Assembly: GCA_009691525.1 (NCBI GenBank)
Contig: SICG01000003.1
Span: 1-60,631, forward strand
Origin: Candidatus Latescibacterota bacterium
Lineage (GTDB): Bacteria > Latescibacterota > UBA2968 > UBA8231
Reading direction: 5' to 3'
Length of the DNA: 60,631 nucleotides
A model generated the notes under the pieces. That model saw only the letters and a list, made by a program, of their open reading frames with translations. It ran no database searches and was not told where the DNA came from. Shown here one piece after another: positions 35,121 through 42,796 of the stretch (within the stretch, counting starts at the first letter, position 1; each line of letters starts with the position of its first letter). Both the position numbers and the translations under genes were made by a program.

Positions 35121-35933
35121 TCAGAAGTCGTAATCGATGGACCAGGCGTACTCCTGGCTGCCCAGCAGGGTGCGCTCCAGATAGGGCTCCCACGAGAAGG
35201 TGCGAGGGTTGCCCCAGATCAGGAAGAAGTCGGGGGCAAAGCTGCAGGTGGCGCTCACCATGCCCAGTTTGGGGTGGCGCTGCTGGATCACCAGTTTGGT
35301 GTCGCCCTCGTGGTCCAGTTTGGCCGAGTCTCCGGGCCAGGGCCGGCCTTTGCGGCAGATGTACCCGTTGGCGGCCAGGGTATAGCCCTGGCTTTCCCCA
35401 AAGGACACCGGGAAGTTGACCCGGAAGAGTTCGTCAGTTTCGGGATGGGGGTAGAAGGGATGGGGAAACCAGCGCAGGTTGAGGAATCCCTGGCCCAGAT
35501 TCTCCACCCGAATCTCGGAGCGCACGGTGCGCTCGATCAGGGTAAGGGTGCGTTCCAGGCGCAGGGCGTGGTTCTGGAAGCGCTGCTCGGTGATCATGTG
35601 CACCCGGTCGGGTTGGCGGGTCACCTCCCATTTGCAGAACTCCAGTACCTTGTTGGCTTTCATGTCGCAGAGGCCGATGCCGACGATCAGGCTGGTGGGG
35701 TCGGCCGAATAGGGGTCGCGCAGCGGGCTGAGGTTGAAGGCGTCGGGGATGCCCTGGCCGTCGAAGACATTGAAGCTGTCCGGGTAGGTGGGGCCGCTGA
35801 GCAGGTCGCCCAGCTTGCGGTCCTCTATCTGAAAGATGTACCCGCCGGTGCAGTAGCGGGGACCCATGCGCTCCTGGTCGGCCAGGGGGTCGAGGACAGA
35901 GACGGTGAGTTGGTGGTTGGCAAGGGTGTACAT
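35121..35933 (-). CDS. Aldose-1-epimerase-like (galactose mutarotase-fold) protein
   Basis: A 270-residue all-beta protein. The pattern ERTLTLIERTVRSEIRVENLG and the Trp/Phe-rich NLRWFPHPFYPHP fit the galactose mutarotase-like supersandwich that binds sugars. The classic aldose-1-epimerase His/Glu pair is not obvious, so enzymatic activity is unproven. It is the first leftward gene after the inverted-repeat element downstream of aroE and is separate from the aromatic pathway by function. Confidence 0.6.
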   Translation of the reverse strand: MYTLANHQLTVSVLDPLADQERMGPRYCTGGYIFQIEDRKLGDLLSGPTYPDSFNVFDGQGIPDAFNLSPLRDPYSADPTSLIVGIGLCDMKANKVLEFCKWEVTRQPDRVHMITEQRFQNHALRLERTLTLIERTVRSEIRVENLGQGFLNLRWFPHPFYPHPETDELFRVNFPVSFGESQGYTLAANGYICRKGRPWPGDSAKLDHEGDTKLVIQQRHPKLGMVSATCSFAPDFFLIWGNPRTFSWEPYLERTLLGSQEYAWSIDYDF

Positions 35934-35989
35934 GGGGTGTGGTCTCCAGTTGGAGGTGATTGAATTACGAGAGCAGCAGAGGGCGCGTC

Positions 35990-36125
35990 GGTGAGCGACC
36001 CGCTACGGTTTTCCCAAGGCGCGTCCTGCCCCCTCGCTCGCTCTGGCTCCGCTACCCCTCCACCACGCCGCGCGGACTTCCCCGCCCGACCGCTCCCCAG
36101 GAAAAACCTTCGGGGTCATCTCCCC
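35990..36125. repeat. 136-bp inverted-repeat element, copy 1
   Basis: Begins on the plus strand with ggtgagcgacccgctacgg and ends with ccttcggggtcatctcccc. The two ends are inverted repeats of ~26 bp (GGGGAG..GACCC.....GGTTTTtCC read inward from the right). The arm contains GGTTTTTCC opposite GGGAAAACC, where copy 2 has GGCCTTTCCC opposite GGGAAAGGCC, so the arms change together. It begins just past the aroE stop. The core (ccctcgctcgctctggctcc) is shared with copy 2. MITE-like or a folded RNA/DNA element. Confidence 0.75.
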
Positions 36126-36130
36126 GCCGC

Positions 36131-37015
36131 TCAGTTGGCTGCCGGTTTTAACGGGGAGGGTTTGCCCAAGCGTTCTAGCGCCGCAGCCCGCATGACCTCG
36201 ACCGGAGGTTCTACTCCGGTCCAGATGGCAAAGGCCCGCGCGCCCTGGCGGGCCAGCATGCCCAGGCCATCCACCGGGCGGGCGCCGGCCTGGCGGGCCT
36301 GGCGCAGCAGCAGGGTTTCGAGTGGATTGTAAACGATGTCTAGCACCACCATGCCTGTGTGCAGGCAGGCGGGGTTTGGCAGGGGCGAGGCGTCGGGGTG
36401 AGGGTGCATGCCGATGGAGGTCGAGTTGATCAGCAGGCCGGCGGCGGCCACTTGTTCGCCGGAGGACGCATCCAACACCCCGGGCTGGACCCGTTTTCCC
36501 TCTGGATCAAGGGACGCGGCCAGGGCCGCAGCTTTTTCCGCAGTGCGGTTGAGCAGGGCGATGTGCTCCACTTCGGGACGTTGCAGCAGGGCGTAGAGGA
36601 TGGCCCGCGCTGCGCCGCCGGCCCCCAGCAGAGCCACCCGGGAGGGCAGGGTTTCCAGGCCCCCGTCCAGGCGCAGGCTCTGCATCACCCCGTAAGCATC
36701 GGTGTTGTGCCCGATCAGCCGACCCTCGCGGTGGTCGATGGTGTTCACCGCGCCGATGGCCCGGGCCTCGGGCGAGATCTCGTCGAGCAGGGCCATCACC
36801 CCCACCTTGTGGGGCACAGTCACGTTGAGGCCGCGGAAATTCAGGGCGCGCATGCCGGCGATGGCCGGGCCCAATTCCTCGGGGCGCACCGGGAAGGCGG
36901 TGTACACATACTCCAGTCCCAGGGCCGCGATGGCGGCGTTGTGCATGGCCGGCGAGGAGGTGTGTTCCACCGGGTGGCCGATGATCCCCAGCACCCGGGT
37001 CTTGCCGCTGATCAC
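36131..37015 (-). CDS. aroE: Shikimate dehydrogenase
   Basis: NADPH-dependent reduction of 3-dehydroshikimate to shikimate. The 294-residue protein shows the substrate pocket (GHPVEHTSSPAMHN, LNVTVPHKVGVM with catalytic Lys, AVNTI and HNTDAYG with catalytic Asp) and the dinucleotide loop GAGGAARAILYALL. A GTG overlapping the preceding 46-residue gene's stop (GTGA) is chosen as start because the protein then begins right at the first beta strand. Its stop lies 5 bp from copy 1 of the inverted-repeat element. Confidence 0.93.
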   Translation of the reverse strand: MISGKTRVLGIIGHPVEHTSSPAMHNAAIAALGLEYVYTAFPVRPEELGPAIAGMRALNFRGLNVTVPHKVGVMALLDEISPEARAIGAVNTIDHREGRLIGHNTDAYGVMQSLRLDGGLETLPSRVALLGAGGAARAILYALLQRPEVEHIALLNRTAEKAAALAASLDPEGKRVQPGVLDASSGEQVAAAGLLINSTSIGMHPHPDASPLPNPACLHTGMVVLDIVYNPLETLLLRQARQAGARPVDGLGMLARQGARAFAIWTGVEPPVEVMRAAALERLGKPSPLKPAAN

Positions 37016-37152
37016 GGCAGCAGATCCTCGACGAACTGCTCGGCGATGCCCCAGCTCTCGCGCCAGGTAGCGCCGCAACGCCAGCGGATCAGCACCACTC
37101 CGCCGGCCAACACCACGGCGGCCAACACGCACAATCTGATCAATCCCCTCAT
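37012..37152 (-). CDS. 46-residue membrane peptide between aroA-like gene and aroE
   Basis: The ATG overlaps the aroA-like stop (ATGA) and the stop overlaps the aroE GTG (GTGA), so it fits exactly between two genes. It encodes MRGLIRL, a hydrophobic helix (LCVLAAVVLAGGVVLI), a basic RWRCGATWRESW stretch and an acidic end. One membrane span is predicted with a short cytoplasmic or periplasmic tail. No known family; a membrane anchor for pathway enzymes is speculation. Confidence 0.6.
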   Translation of the reverse strand: MRGLIRLCVLAAVVLAGGVVLIRWRCGATWRESWGIAEQFVEDLLP

Positions 37153-38429
37153 TTTCTACGCTCCTGGAGTTTTTCCAGAGTCGGGAAGAAAGCCGGAAAG
37201 ACCTCCTCCAGGCCCTGGGTGTCAGAGAGGGTCATCTCGCCCTCGGCCCACAGTCCGGCCACCGCAAAGGCAAAACACAGGCCGGCATTCCCGCGGGTAT
37301 CGATGGCCGCACCCTTGAGTGGGTACCCGCCCTCGACGACCAGGCCTTCGGGAAATTCGCCCACCTTGGCCTCGATGAAGCGCAGCTGCTGGACCAGGTG
37401 GGCCAGGTAGTCGGATTCGCCCTGGCGCAGCACCTCGACGTCGCGGATGACAAACTCCCCTTCGCTCTGGGTGGCCATCACCGCCAGCAGCGCCACCTGG
37501 TCGAGCAGCTTCTCGGCGCGCTGCCCGGCGATGCGGGTGGGTTTGAGTTTGCCCGAGCGCACCAGCACGTCGGTGGTGCCGTCGTCGTTCTCCTCGAAGG
37601 TGAGGGGCGCACCTAGCTGGCGCAGCAGATCAAAAAAGAAACGCCGGCCCGAACGGATGGCCAGCCGGCGAAGGCGCAGCTCCGAACGCCGCAGCGCCAG
37701 GGCCGCCACTACCAGAGGCAGGGCCAAAAGCGCGTCGCCGGCAATCTCTAACTCCCGCCCCTTCAGTTCCTGCCCGCCGTTGATGGAGAGAGCCCACTCG
37801 CCCTCGCTGTCCTGCCGGCGGCGCAGCACCTCAACACCCCACTGGCGCAGGGGGCGTTCTGCCCGTTCGCCGGTCTTGAGCAATTCGCGCAGGGTGGTGG
37901 TGCCCTGGGTGTAGAGGCCGGCCACCAACAGGGCGGTTTTGATCCCCAGCACCAGTTCGGCTGCCGCGTGGGTGATGGGCTGCAGGGGACGCCCGCCGCC
38001 CACCAGCCACCGGCCTTCCGCCTCGGCGTGGACCTCGGCGCCGGACGCGGCCATCAGGGCCAGCAGTTGCCTGCCCTCTTCCTCCGCCTCACCCAAATAC
38101 ACGCGGGTGCTGAACTCCTGGCCGCAGAGCAGGGCCAGCAAGTACAGGGCTTCGTCGCCCAGGCCTTCCAGATTCACGGTGTCGCGGGGGGCGCTGAAGC
38201 CGAGCCGTCCTTTTCCCTGGACCACCAGCACTCCGGGCTCTTCGGTGATGGCGATGCCCAGATCGCGCAGCAACCTCACCAGCCGCCGGCAGGAGAGGGG
38301 CGAATTGGAGATGCGGCTTTCGCCCTGGGCCAAGGCAGCCAGCACCAGGGCCTGGGAAGCGCTCTCCAGTTCGCCGGGGACGGTGGCTTCGCCGGCCAGC
38401 TTGCGCGCCGGGCGCACCATGCGTTCCAC
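37149..38429 (-). CDS. aroA: EPSP synthase (AroA)-family protein lacking active-site residues
   Basis: A 426-residue full-length EPSP synthase-fold protein, recognisable from VPGELESASQALVLAALAQG to AFAVAGLWAEGEMTLSDTQG. The canonical PGxKSxSxR reads PGELESASQ (Lys22 to Leu, Ser23 to Glu, Arg27 to Gln in E. coli numbering). The GNAGTxxR loop reads GDEALYLL, KExDR reads GESDY (Lys and Arg lost), and DHRxA reads NAGLC (Asp, His, Arg lost). The Asp313 equivalent (LLDQVALL) and a Glu remain. Gene integrity and ATGA/near-zero junctions argue against a pseudogene. Either an inactive paralog or a changed activity; ordinary EPSP synthesis is doubtful. GTG start. Confidence 0.75.
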   Translation of the reverse strand: MERMVRPARKLAGEATVPGELESASQALVLAALAQGESRISNSPLSCRRLVRLLRDLGIAITEEPGVLVVQGKGRLGFSAPRDTVNLEGLGDEALYLLALLCGQEFSTRVYLGEAEEEGRQLLALMAASGAEVHAEAEGRWLVGGGRPLQPITHAAAELVLGIKTALLVAGLYTQGTTTLRELLKTGERAERPLRQWGVEVLRRRQDSEGEWALSINGGQELKGRELEIAGDALLALPLVVAALALRRSELRLRRLAIRSGRRFFFDLLRQLGAPLTFEENDDGTTDVLVRSGKLKPTRIAGQRAEKLLDQVALLAVMATQSEGEFVIRDVEVLRQGESDYLAHLVQQLRFIEAKVGEFPEGLVVEGGYPLKGAAIDTRGNAGLCFAFAVAGLWAEGEMTLSDTQGLEEVFPAFFPTLEKLQERRK

Positions 38430-39554
38430 CTAGCGCCTCCTGGCCTGGTAGCCCAGGCCGGCCAACACGGCCAGCGCGTGATCGGCGGCCGGTTCACTGT
38501 CGAATCCCAGGCGCAGGGTGCCGCCCTCCCCTTCCCTCACCTTCATCACCTCGATGTCGTTGATATTGATTTTTTCGTGCGCCAGCGCCTGGGCGATCTG
38601 GCCGATGATTCCCGGCTTGTCTTCGGCCACCACCAGGATTTCAAAGAGGGTGTGGATGAAACCCTTGGCGTCGCGCGGGATGCGGTTGCGGGTGTGATTG
38701 GCAAAGGCGAAATCCTGTCCCAGGCTCGGGTCGGCAATACGACCGCGCACGTCCTGCAATACGGCGATGTACTGGTCGATCATCCGGCCGATCTGGTCCT
38801 CGTTGGTGCGGCAGATGTCCTCCCACACCGGTGCGTACGGGCTGGAGGCGATGCGGGTCAGGTCGCGGAAGCCGCCGGCGGCCAGGGTGAGAAAATAGCC
38901 CTTTTCCTCGTGGAGCCGGCCCACCATCTCTACCAGCGAAGTGGCGATCATCTGTGGCAGGTGGCTGATGGCGGCCACCACCTCGTCGTGGGTCTCGGCA
39001 TCGAGTTCCAGCACCTTGGCGCCCACTTCCTTAAGCAATTGCACCAGGGCCCCGTAGAGTGGAGCGGGCACTGCAGTGCCGGGCACCAGGATGTAGATGG
39101 CATTCTGAAAGAGAAAGGGGTCGGCGGCGCTGACCCCGGCCTTTTCGGAGCCGGCCATGGGATGGCCGCCCACAAAGTGAAGATCGGGGCGCAGTTGGGC
39201 GGCGGCCTGGGCGACGATGCGGCGCTTGGTGCTGCCCACGTCGGTGATCAGGGCGCCGGGGGCAGCGCAGCGGCCCACTTCTTCTAACAGGGAGAGGATG
39301 CGCTGGATGGGTGTACACAGCACAACTAGGTCGGCCCCTTCCAGGGCCTTGGCCAGGTCCGGGTAGTCCCAGCCCTCATCGATGACTCCCAGTTCGAGGG
39401 CCTGGGCGATGGTCTCGGGCCGGCTGACGCCCACCAGGCGGGCCGGGTGGGCCAGCCGCTTGAGGGCCAGGCCCAGGGAGCCGCCGATCAGCCCGACTCC
39501 GACGATGGCAATGCGCTTGAAGAAGGCTAGGTCCTCCTGAAGACTAGTGGTTAT
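38430..39554 (-). CDS. tyrA: Prephenate dehydrogenase with ACT domain, start codon uncertain
   Basis: Oxidative decarboxylation of prephenate (or arogenate) in tyrosine synthesis. NAD-binding VGVGLIGGSLGLALKR, the catalytic His in FVGGHPMAGSEKAG and a C-terminal ACT domain (LVVAEDKPGIIGQIAQALAH, about residues 295-370) are clear. No ATG, GTG or TTG lies where the protein should begin (just before FKRIAIVG). The start given is an ATA overlapping the upstream stop (ATAA), in the same register as the ATGA junctions of this operon, with purine-rich GAGAGA upstream. A strong AGGAGG lies inside the frame 8 nt before a TTC codon, an alternative non-standard start. Confidence 0.8.
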   Translation of the reverse strand: MTTSLQEDLAFFKRIAIVGVGLIGGSLGLALKRLAHPARLVGVSRPETIAQALELGVIDEGWDYPDLAKALEGADLVVLCTPIQRILSLLEEVGRCAAPGALITDVGSTKRRIVAQAAAQLRPDLHFVGGHPMAGSEKAGVSAADPFLFQNAIYILVPGTAVPAPLYGALVQLLKEVGAKVLELDAETHDEVVAAISHLPQMIATSLVEMVGRLHEEKGYFLTLAAGGFRDLTRIASSPYAPVWEDICRTNEDQIGRMIDQYIAVLQDVRGRIADPSLGQDFAFANHTRNRIPRDAKGFIHTLFEILVVAEDKPGIIGQIAQALAHEKININDIEVMKVREGEGGTLRLGFDSEPAADHALAVLAGLGYQARRR

Positions 39555-39817
39555 GGTGTTTCTCTCTCTTCGAGGTTGCGGGCTTCCTGCATGATGCGGT
39601 TGAAGAGGTCCTCGATGGTCTGGGTGCTGAGGGGCCCCTGGTTGTACGCGGTGAGCCGTTCGAGGATGGCTCGTTCCCGCTGGAGGTCCTGGACGGGCCT
39701 GCCGTGTTGGCGTTTGAGCCGGCCGATCTCCAGCACGTACTGCAGGCGCTGGTTGAGCAGGTCCACTAGTTGCTGATCCACCGCGTCGATGCGGGCCCGC
39801 CATTCACTCAAGTCCAT
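39551..39817 (-). CDS. Chorismate mutase, AroQ class
   Basis: Rearranges chorismate to prephenate. An 88-residue all-helical AroQ-type mutase with the active-site residues in order: Arg in WRARIDAVDQQLVDLLNQR, Lys in GRLKRQHGRPV, Glu in QRERAIL and a final QEARNLEE. It is free-standing, not fused to TyrA or PheA, but directly precedes tyrA with a possible 4-nt overlap, so the two enzymes of the tyrosine branch are adjacent. trpS lies 7 bp upstream. Confidence 0.9.
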   Translation of the reverse strand: MDLSEWRARIDAVDQQLVDLLNQRLQYVLEIGRLKRQHGRPVQDLQRERAILERLTAYNQGPLSTQTIEDLFNRIMQEARNLEERETP

Positions 39818-39824
39818 GGCGGCC

Positions 39825-40808
39825 CTACCTCAGCCCCATGGCGCAGCGCACCCGGGTCATGGTCGCCTCGACCAGGGGGCGCAGTCGTGTCACGCCCTGG
39901 GCCAGGATCTGGTCGATTTGTTCGGGTGCACTGGTGATCTCGCGATAGCGCGCTTGGATGGGTTCGAGGGTGGCGACCACTAGGTCGGCCAGGTCGCCCT
40001 TGAGCTGGGCGTAGCCCTTGCCGGCAAAGTGGGCCTCGATCTCTTCCTGGCTCTGGCCGGAGAGGGCTTGAAAGATGGTGAGCAGGTTAAAAACCCCAGG
40101 GCGCTCGCGGTCGAAGACAATCTCGCGCTGCGAGTCGGTGGTGGCCCGGCTCAACTTCTTGCGGATCAGGGCTGGCGGGTCGAGCAGCCCGATGCCGTGG
40201 CTGTCGCTGGTGGTGGACTTGGACATTTTCTTGCTCGGATCGTCGAGGCCCATCACCCGCGCCGCCACCTTGCGGATCACCGGCTCGGGCAACACAAAGG
40301 TCTCCCCGAAGAGATGATTGAAGCGCTGGGCGATGTCGCGGGCCAGTTCTACATGCTGTTTCTGATCGTCGCCCACCGGCACTTCCTCGGTCTGGTAGAG
40401 CAGGATGTCGGCGGCCATCAGGGTGGGGTAGGTGAAGAGTCCGGCGCTGACCTGCTCGCGCAGGTCGTCCGATTTCTCCTTGAACTGGGTCATGCGCTGC
40501 AGCCAGCCCATGGGGGTAACGCAGTTGAAGAGCCAGGCCAGCTCGGTGTGCTCGGGGACATGGGACTGTACGAAGAGGGCGCACGGTGCGGGATCGAGGC
40601 CGCAGGCCAGGTACAGGCCCACCAGTTCGCGCACGTTCTGCCGCAGGGCAGCCGGCTCGTAGTCGACGGTGATGGCGTGCTGGTCCACCACACAGAAGAT
40701 ATTTTCACACTTGTCCTGGTCGGCCACCCAGTTGCGGATGGCCCCCAGGTAGTTGCCCAGGTGCAGGCTGCCCGAAGGCTTGATGCCCGAGAAAACGCGT
40801 TTTTTCAT
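39825..40808 (-). CDS. trpS: Tryptophanyl-tRNA synthetase
   Basis: Charges tRNA-Trp. The 327-residue class I synthetase has the HIGH-type motif SGIKPSGSLHLGNYLGA, VDQHAITVDY, VPVGDDQKQHVELARDIA and the KMSKS motif KKMSKS. The ATG overlaps the trpC stop (ATGA), so translation is coupled to tryptophan synthesis. Placement between trpC and chorismate mutase, in a run headed by a tryptophan attenuator, is uncommon and suggests feedback through charged tRNA-Trp (inference). Confidence 0.95.
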   Translation of the reverse strand: MKKRVFSGIKPSGSLHLGNYLGAIRNWVADQDKCENIFCVVDQHAITVDYEPAALRQNVRELVGLYLACGLDPAPCALFVQSHVPEHTELAWLFNCVTPMGWLQRMTQFKEKSDDLREQVSAGLFTYPTLMAADILLYQTEEVPVGDDQKQHVELARDIAQRFNHLFGETFVLPEPVIRKVAARVMGLDDPSKKMSKSTTSDSHGIGLLDPPALIRKKLSRATTDSQREIVFDRERPGVFNLLTIFQALSGQSQEEIEAHFAGKGYAQLKGDLADLVVATLEPIQARYREITSAPEQIDQILAQGVTRLRPLVEATMTRVRCAMGLR

Positions 40809-41590
40809 CGCCCCAACAGCTCTCTGACTTTGGCCCCGATGTCCGCCTCCCGCATCAGGGCTTCGCCCACCAGGACGGCGTCGGCACCGGCTTCCTGCAG
40901 TCGCTCCACATCGGCGCGGGTATTGATGCCGCTCTCGCTCACTTTCAGGCACCCCTCCGGCAGCAGGGGGAAGAGTTCAAAGGTGGTGTCCAGGGTGGTC
41001 TTGAAAGTCTTGAGGTCGCGGTTGTTGACCCCCACCAATCCGGCCCCTGCCTGCACGGCGCGCTCGGCCTCGGGGCGGGTGTGTACCTCCACCAGGGCGG
41101 CCAGACCCAACTCGGCGGCCAGACCGAGGAAATCCTCCAACTGGCTGCCGTCCATCAGCGCCACGATCAATAAGACCGCGTCGGCGCCCAGCACCCTGGC
41201 CTGGTAGAGCTGGTACGGGTCCAGGGTGAAGTCCTTGCGCAGGGTGGGCAACCCGGCCACCCTGCGGGCCGCCTGTAGGTACTCGTTGCACCCTTGAAAA
41301 TAAGCCTCGTCGGTCAGCACCGAAAGCGCCCGCGCCCCGTGTTCGGCATAGGTGGCGGCGATGCGCTCGGGATCGAAGTCAGCGCGGATGAGGCCCTTGG
41401 AAGGGGAGGCTTTCTTGATTTCGGCGATCAGTGCCACTTCCTTCCCCCTCAGGGCGCCGACAAAGTCGAGGGGCGGCGGGGCGTCGGCAGCGGCATGGCG
41501 CAGGTCGGCTAGGGAGTGCAGGTGTTTGTCGCGCTGCACCACCTCGCGTTTGTAGGTGGCGATCTCCTGGAGGACGTCGCGGCCGTTCAC
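40805..41590 (-). CDS. trpC: Indole-3-glycerol phosphate synthase
   Basis: Ring closure of CdRP to indole-3-glycerol phosphate. The 261-residue TIM barrel has ALIAEIKKASPSKGLIRADFDP (catalytic Lys), LRKDFTLDPYQLYQARVLGADAVLLI (Lys and Asp), LVGVNNRDLKTF, SESGI and a terminal AVLVGEALMR. GTG start with a 4-nt overlap with trpD; ATGA overlap with trpS. Not fused to TrpF; trpF, trpA and trpB are not in the window. Confidence 0.95.
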   Translation of the reverse strand: MNGRDVLQEIATYKREVVQRDKHLHSLADLRHAAADAPPPLDFVGALRGKEVALIAEIKKASPSKGLIRADFDPERIAATYAEHGARALSVLTDEAYFQGCNEYLQAARRVAGLPTLRKDFTLDPYQLYQARVLGADAVLLIVALMDGSQLEDFLGLAAELGLAALVEVHTRPEAERAVQAGAGLVGVNNRDLKTFKTTLDTTFELFPLLPEGCLKVSESGINTRADVERLQEAGADAVLVGEALMREADIGAKVRELLGR

Positions 41591-42597
41591 CGGTTGCTCA
41601 CCTGCCTGAGGACTTCCAAGGCCTGCAGCGCCCTGCCGGAGGCGATGGACTGACGGGCCAGTTCCATACCCTCATTCAGGTCAGCGGCCAGGCCGCCGGC
41701 GGCGATGGCAGCGGCGGCGTTGAGCAGCACGATATCGCGCGGCGGGCCTTCTTCACCTTTGAGCACTGCACCCAGGATCTGGGCGTTGTGCTGGGCGTCG
41801 CCTCCCTTGAGGGCAGCGGCAGGGGCGGTCTTGAGACCGAACTCTTCGGGGCGCACCTGGTAGGTGGAGACCTGGCCCGCCTTGAGTTCGGCCACCTGGG
41901 AGGGGCCGGTGAGGGTGAGTTCGTCGAGGCCATCGCTGCCGTGGACCACCAAGGCCCGTTCCGAACCCAGGGCCTTGAGCACCTGGGCCAGCTTCTCGGT
42001 GAGGCTGCCGCTGTACACGCCGATGAGCTGGCGGCGGGCTCCGGCCGGATTGGTCAGCGGTCCCAGGGCGTTGAAGACGGTGCGGGTGCCCAGTTCGCGG
42101 CGCGGGCCAATGGCGTGTTTCATGGCGCCGTGGAGTTTGGGGGCAAAGAGGAAACCGATGCCGGCCTCGTCGAGGCAGGCGCCCACCTGCTCGGGGCCGA
42201 TCTCCACGTTCACCCCCAGGGCCTGGAGCACGTCGGCCGAGCCGCACTGGCTCGACATGGCGCGGTTGCCGTGTTTGGCCACGCACAGGCCGGCCCCGGC
42301 GGCCACAAAGGCTACCGTGGTGGAGATGTTGAAGGTGCCCGACCCATCGCCGCCGGTGCCGCAGGTGTCGATCAGGGGCTGGCGGCTGGTGTGGATGGGG
42401 GTGGCCTTCTGGCGCATGGCCTCGGCGCAGCCGGCGATTTCCTCGGCGGTTTCGCCCTTGCAGCGCAGGGCGATCAGGAAACCGGCAATCTGGGCGTCGG
42501 TGGTCTGGCCGCTCATGATCTGGTCCATGACCTGCCTGGCCGTCTCGCGGCTGAGGTCTTTTCGGTCGATCAGCTGCTGGATGGCTTCTTTGATCAT
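41587..42597 (-). CDS. trpD: Anthranilate phosphoribosyltransferase
   Basis: Transfers PRPP to anthranilate. The 336-residue protein has the PRPP/Mg loop DTCGTGGDGSGTFNISTTVA, KHGNRAMSSQCGSADVLQALG, and the second metal motif in VVHGSDGLDELTLTG. Upstream lie the inverted-repeat element copy 2 and a decayed TA locus separating it from trpEG by about 1 kb; downstream it overlaps trpC. Confidence 0.95.
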   Translation of the reverse strand: MIKEAIQQLIDRKDLSRETARQVMDQIMSGQTTDAQIAGFLIALRCKGETAEEIAGCAEAMRQKATPIHTSRQPLIDTCGTGGDGSGTFNISTTVAFVAAGAGLCVAKHGNRAMSSQCGSADVLQALGVNVEIGPEQVGACLDEAGIGFLFAPKLHGAMKHAIGPRRELGTRTVFNALGPLTNPAGARRQLIGVYSGSLTEKLAQVLKALGSERALVVHGSDGLDELTLTGPSQVAELKAGQVSTYQVRPEEFGLKTAPAAALKGGDAQHNAQILGAVLKGEEGPPRDIVLLNAAAAIAAGGLAADLNEGMELARQSIASGRALQALEVLRQVSNR

Positions 42598-42661
42598 CGC
42601 TATTTTCCTGTGCCGAGAGATAGGGCTAGTAGTCCATCATATTGACTCTGAAGGTGTCGTC

Positions 42662-42796
42662 GGGGAGCGACCCGCTCCGGCCTTTCCCAAGGCGCGTCCT
42701 TCACCCTCGCTCGCTCTGGCTCCGCTACCCAACCCCCAACCACGTGGACTTCCCTGCCCAGCCACTCCCCGGGAAAGGCCTCGGGGTCATCTCCCC
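42662..42796. repeat. 135-bp inverted-repeat element, copy 2
   Basis: Plus-strand ends are ggggagcgacccgctccgg and cctcggggtcatctcccc. Read inward the arms are GGGGAGCGACCC.....GGCCTTTCCC and GGGGAGATGACCC...GGCCTTTCCC, giving terminal inverted repeats of ~26 bp with a perfect 10-bp GGCCTTTCCC/GGGAAAGGCC block. The core shares aaggcgcgtcct and ctcgctcgctctggctccg with copy 1. The right end lies inside a PemK-type toxin frame, which terminates in the element. No clear target-site duplication was seen. Confidence 0.75.
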
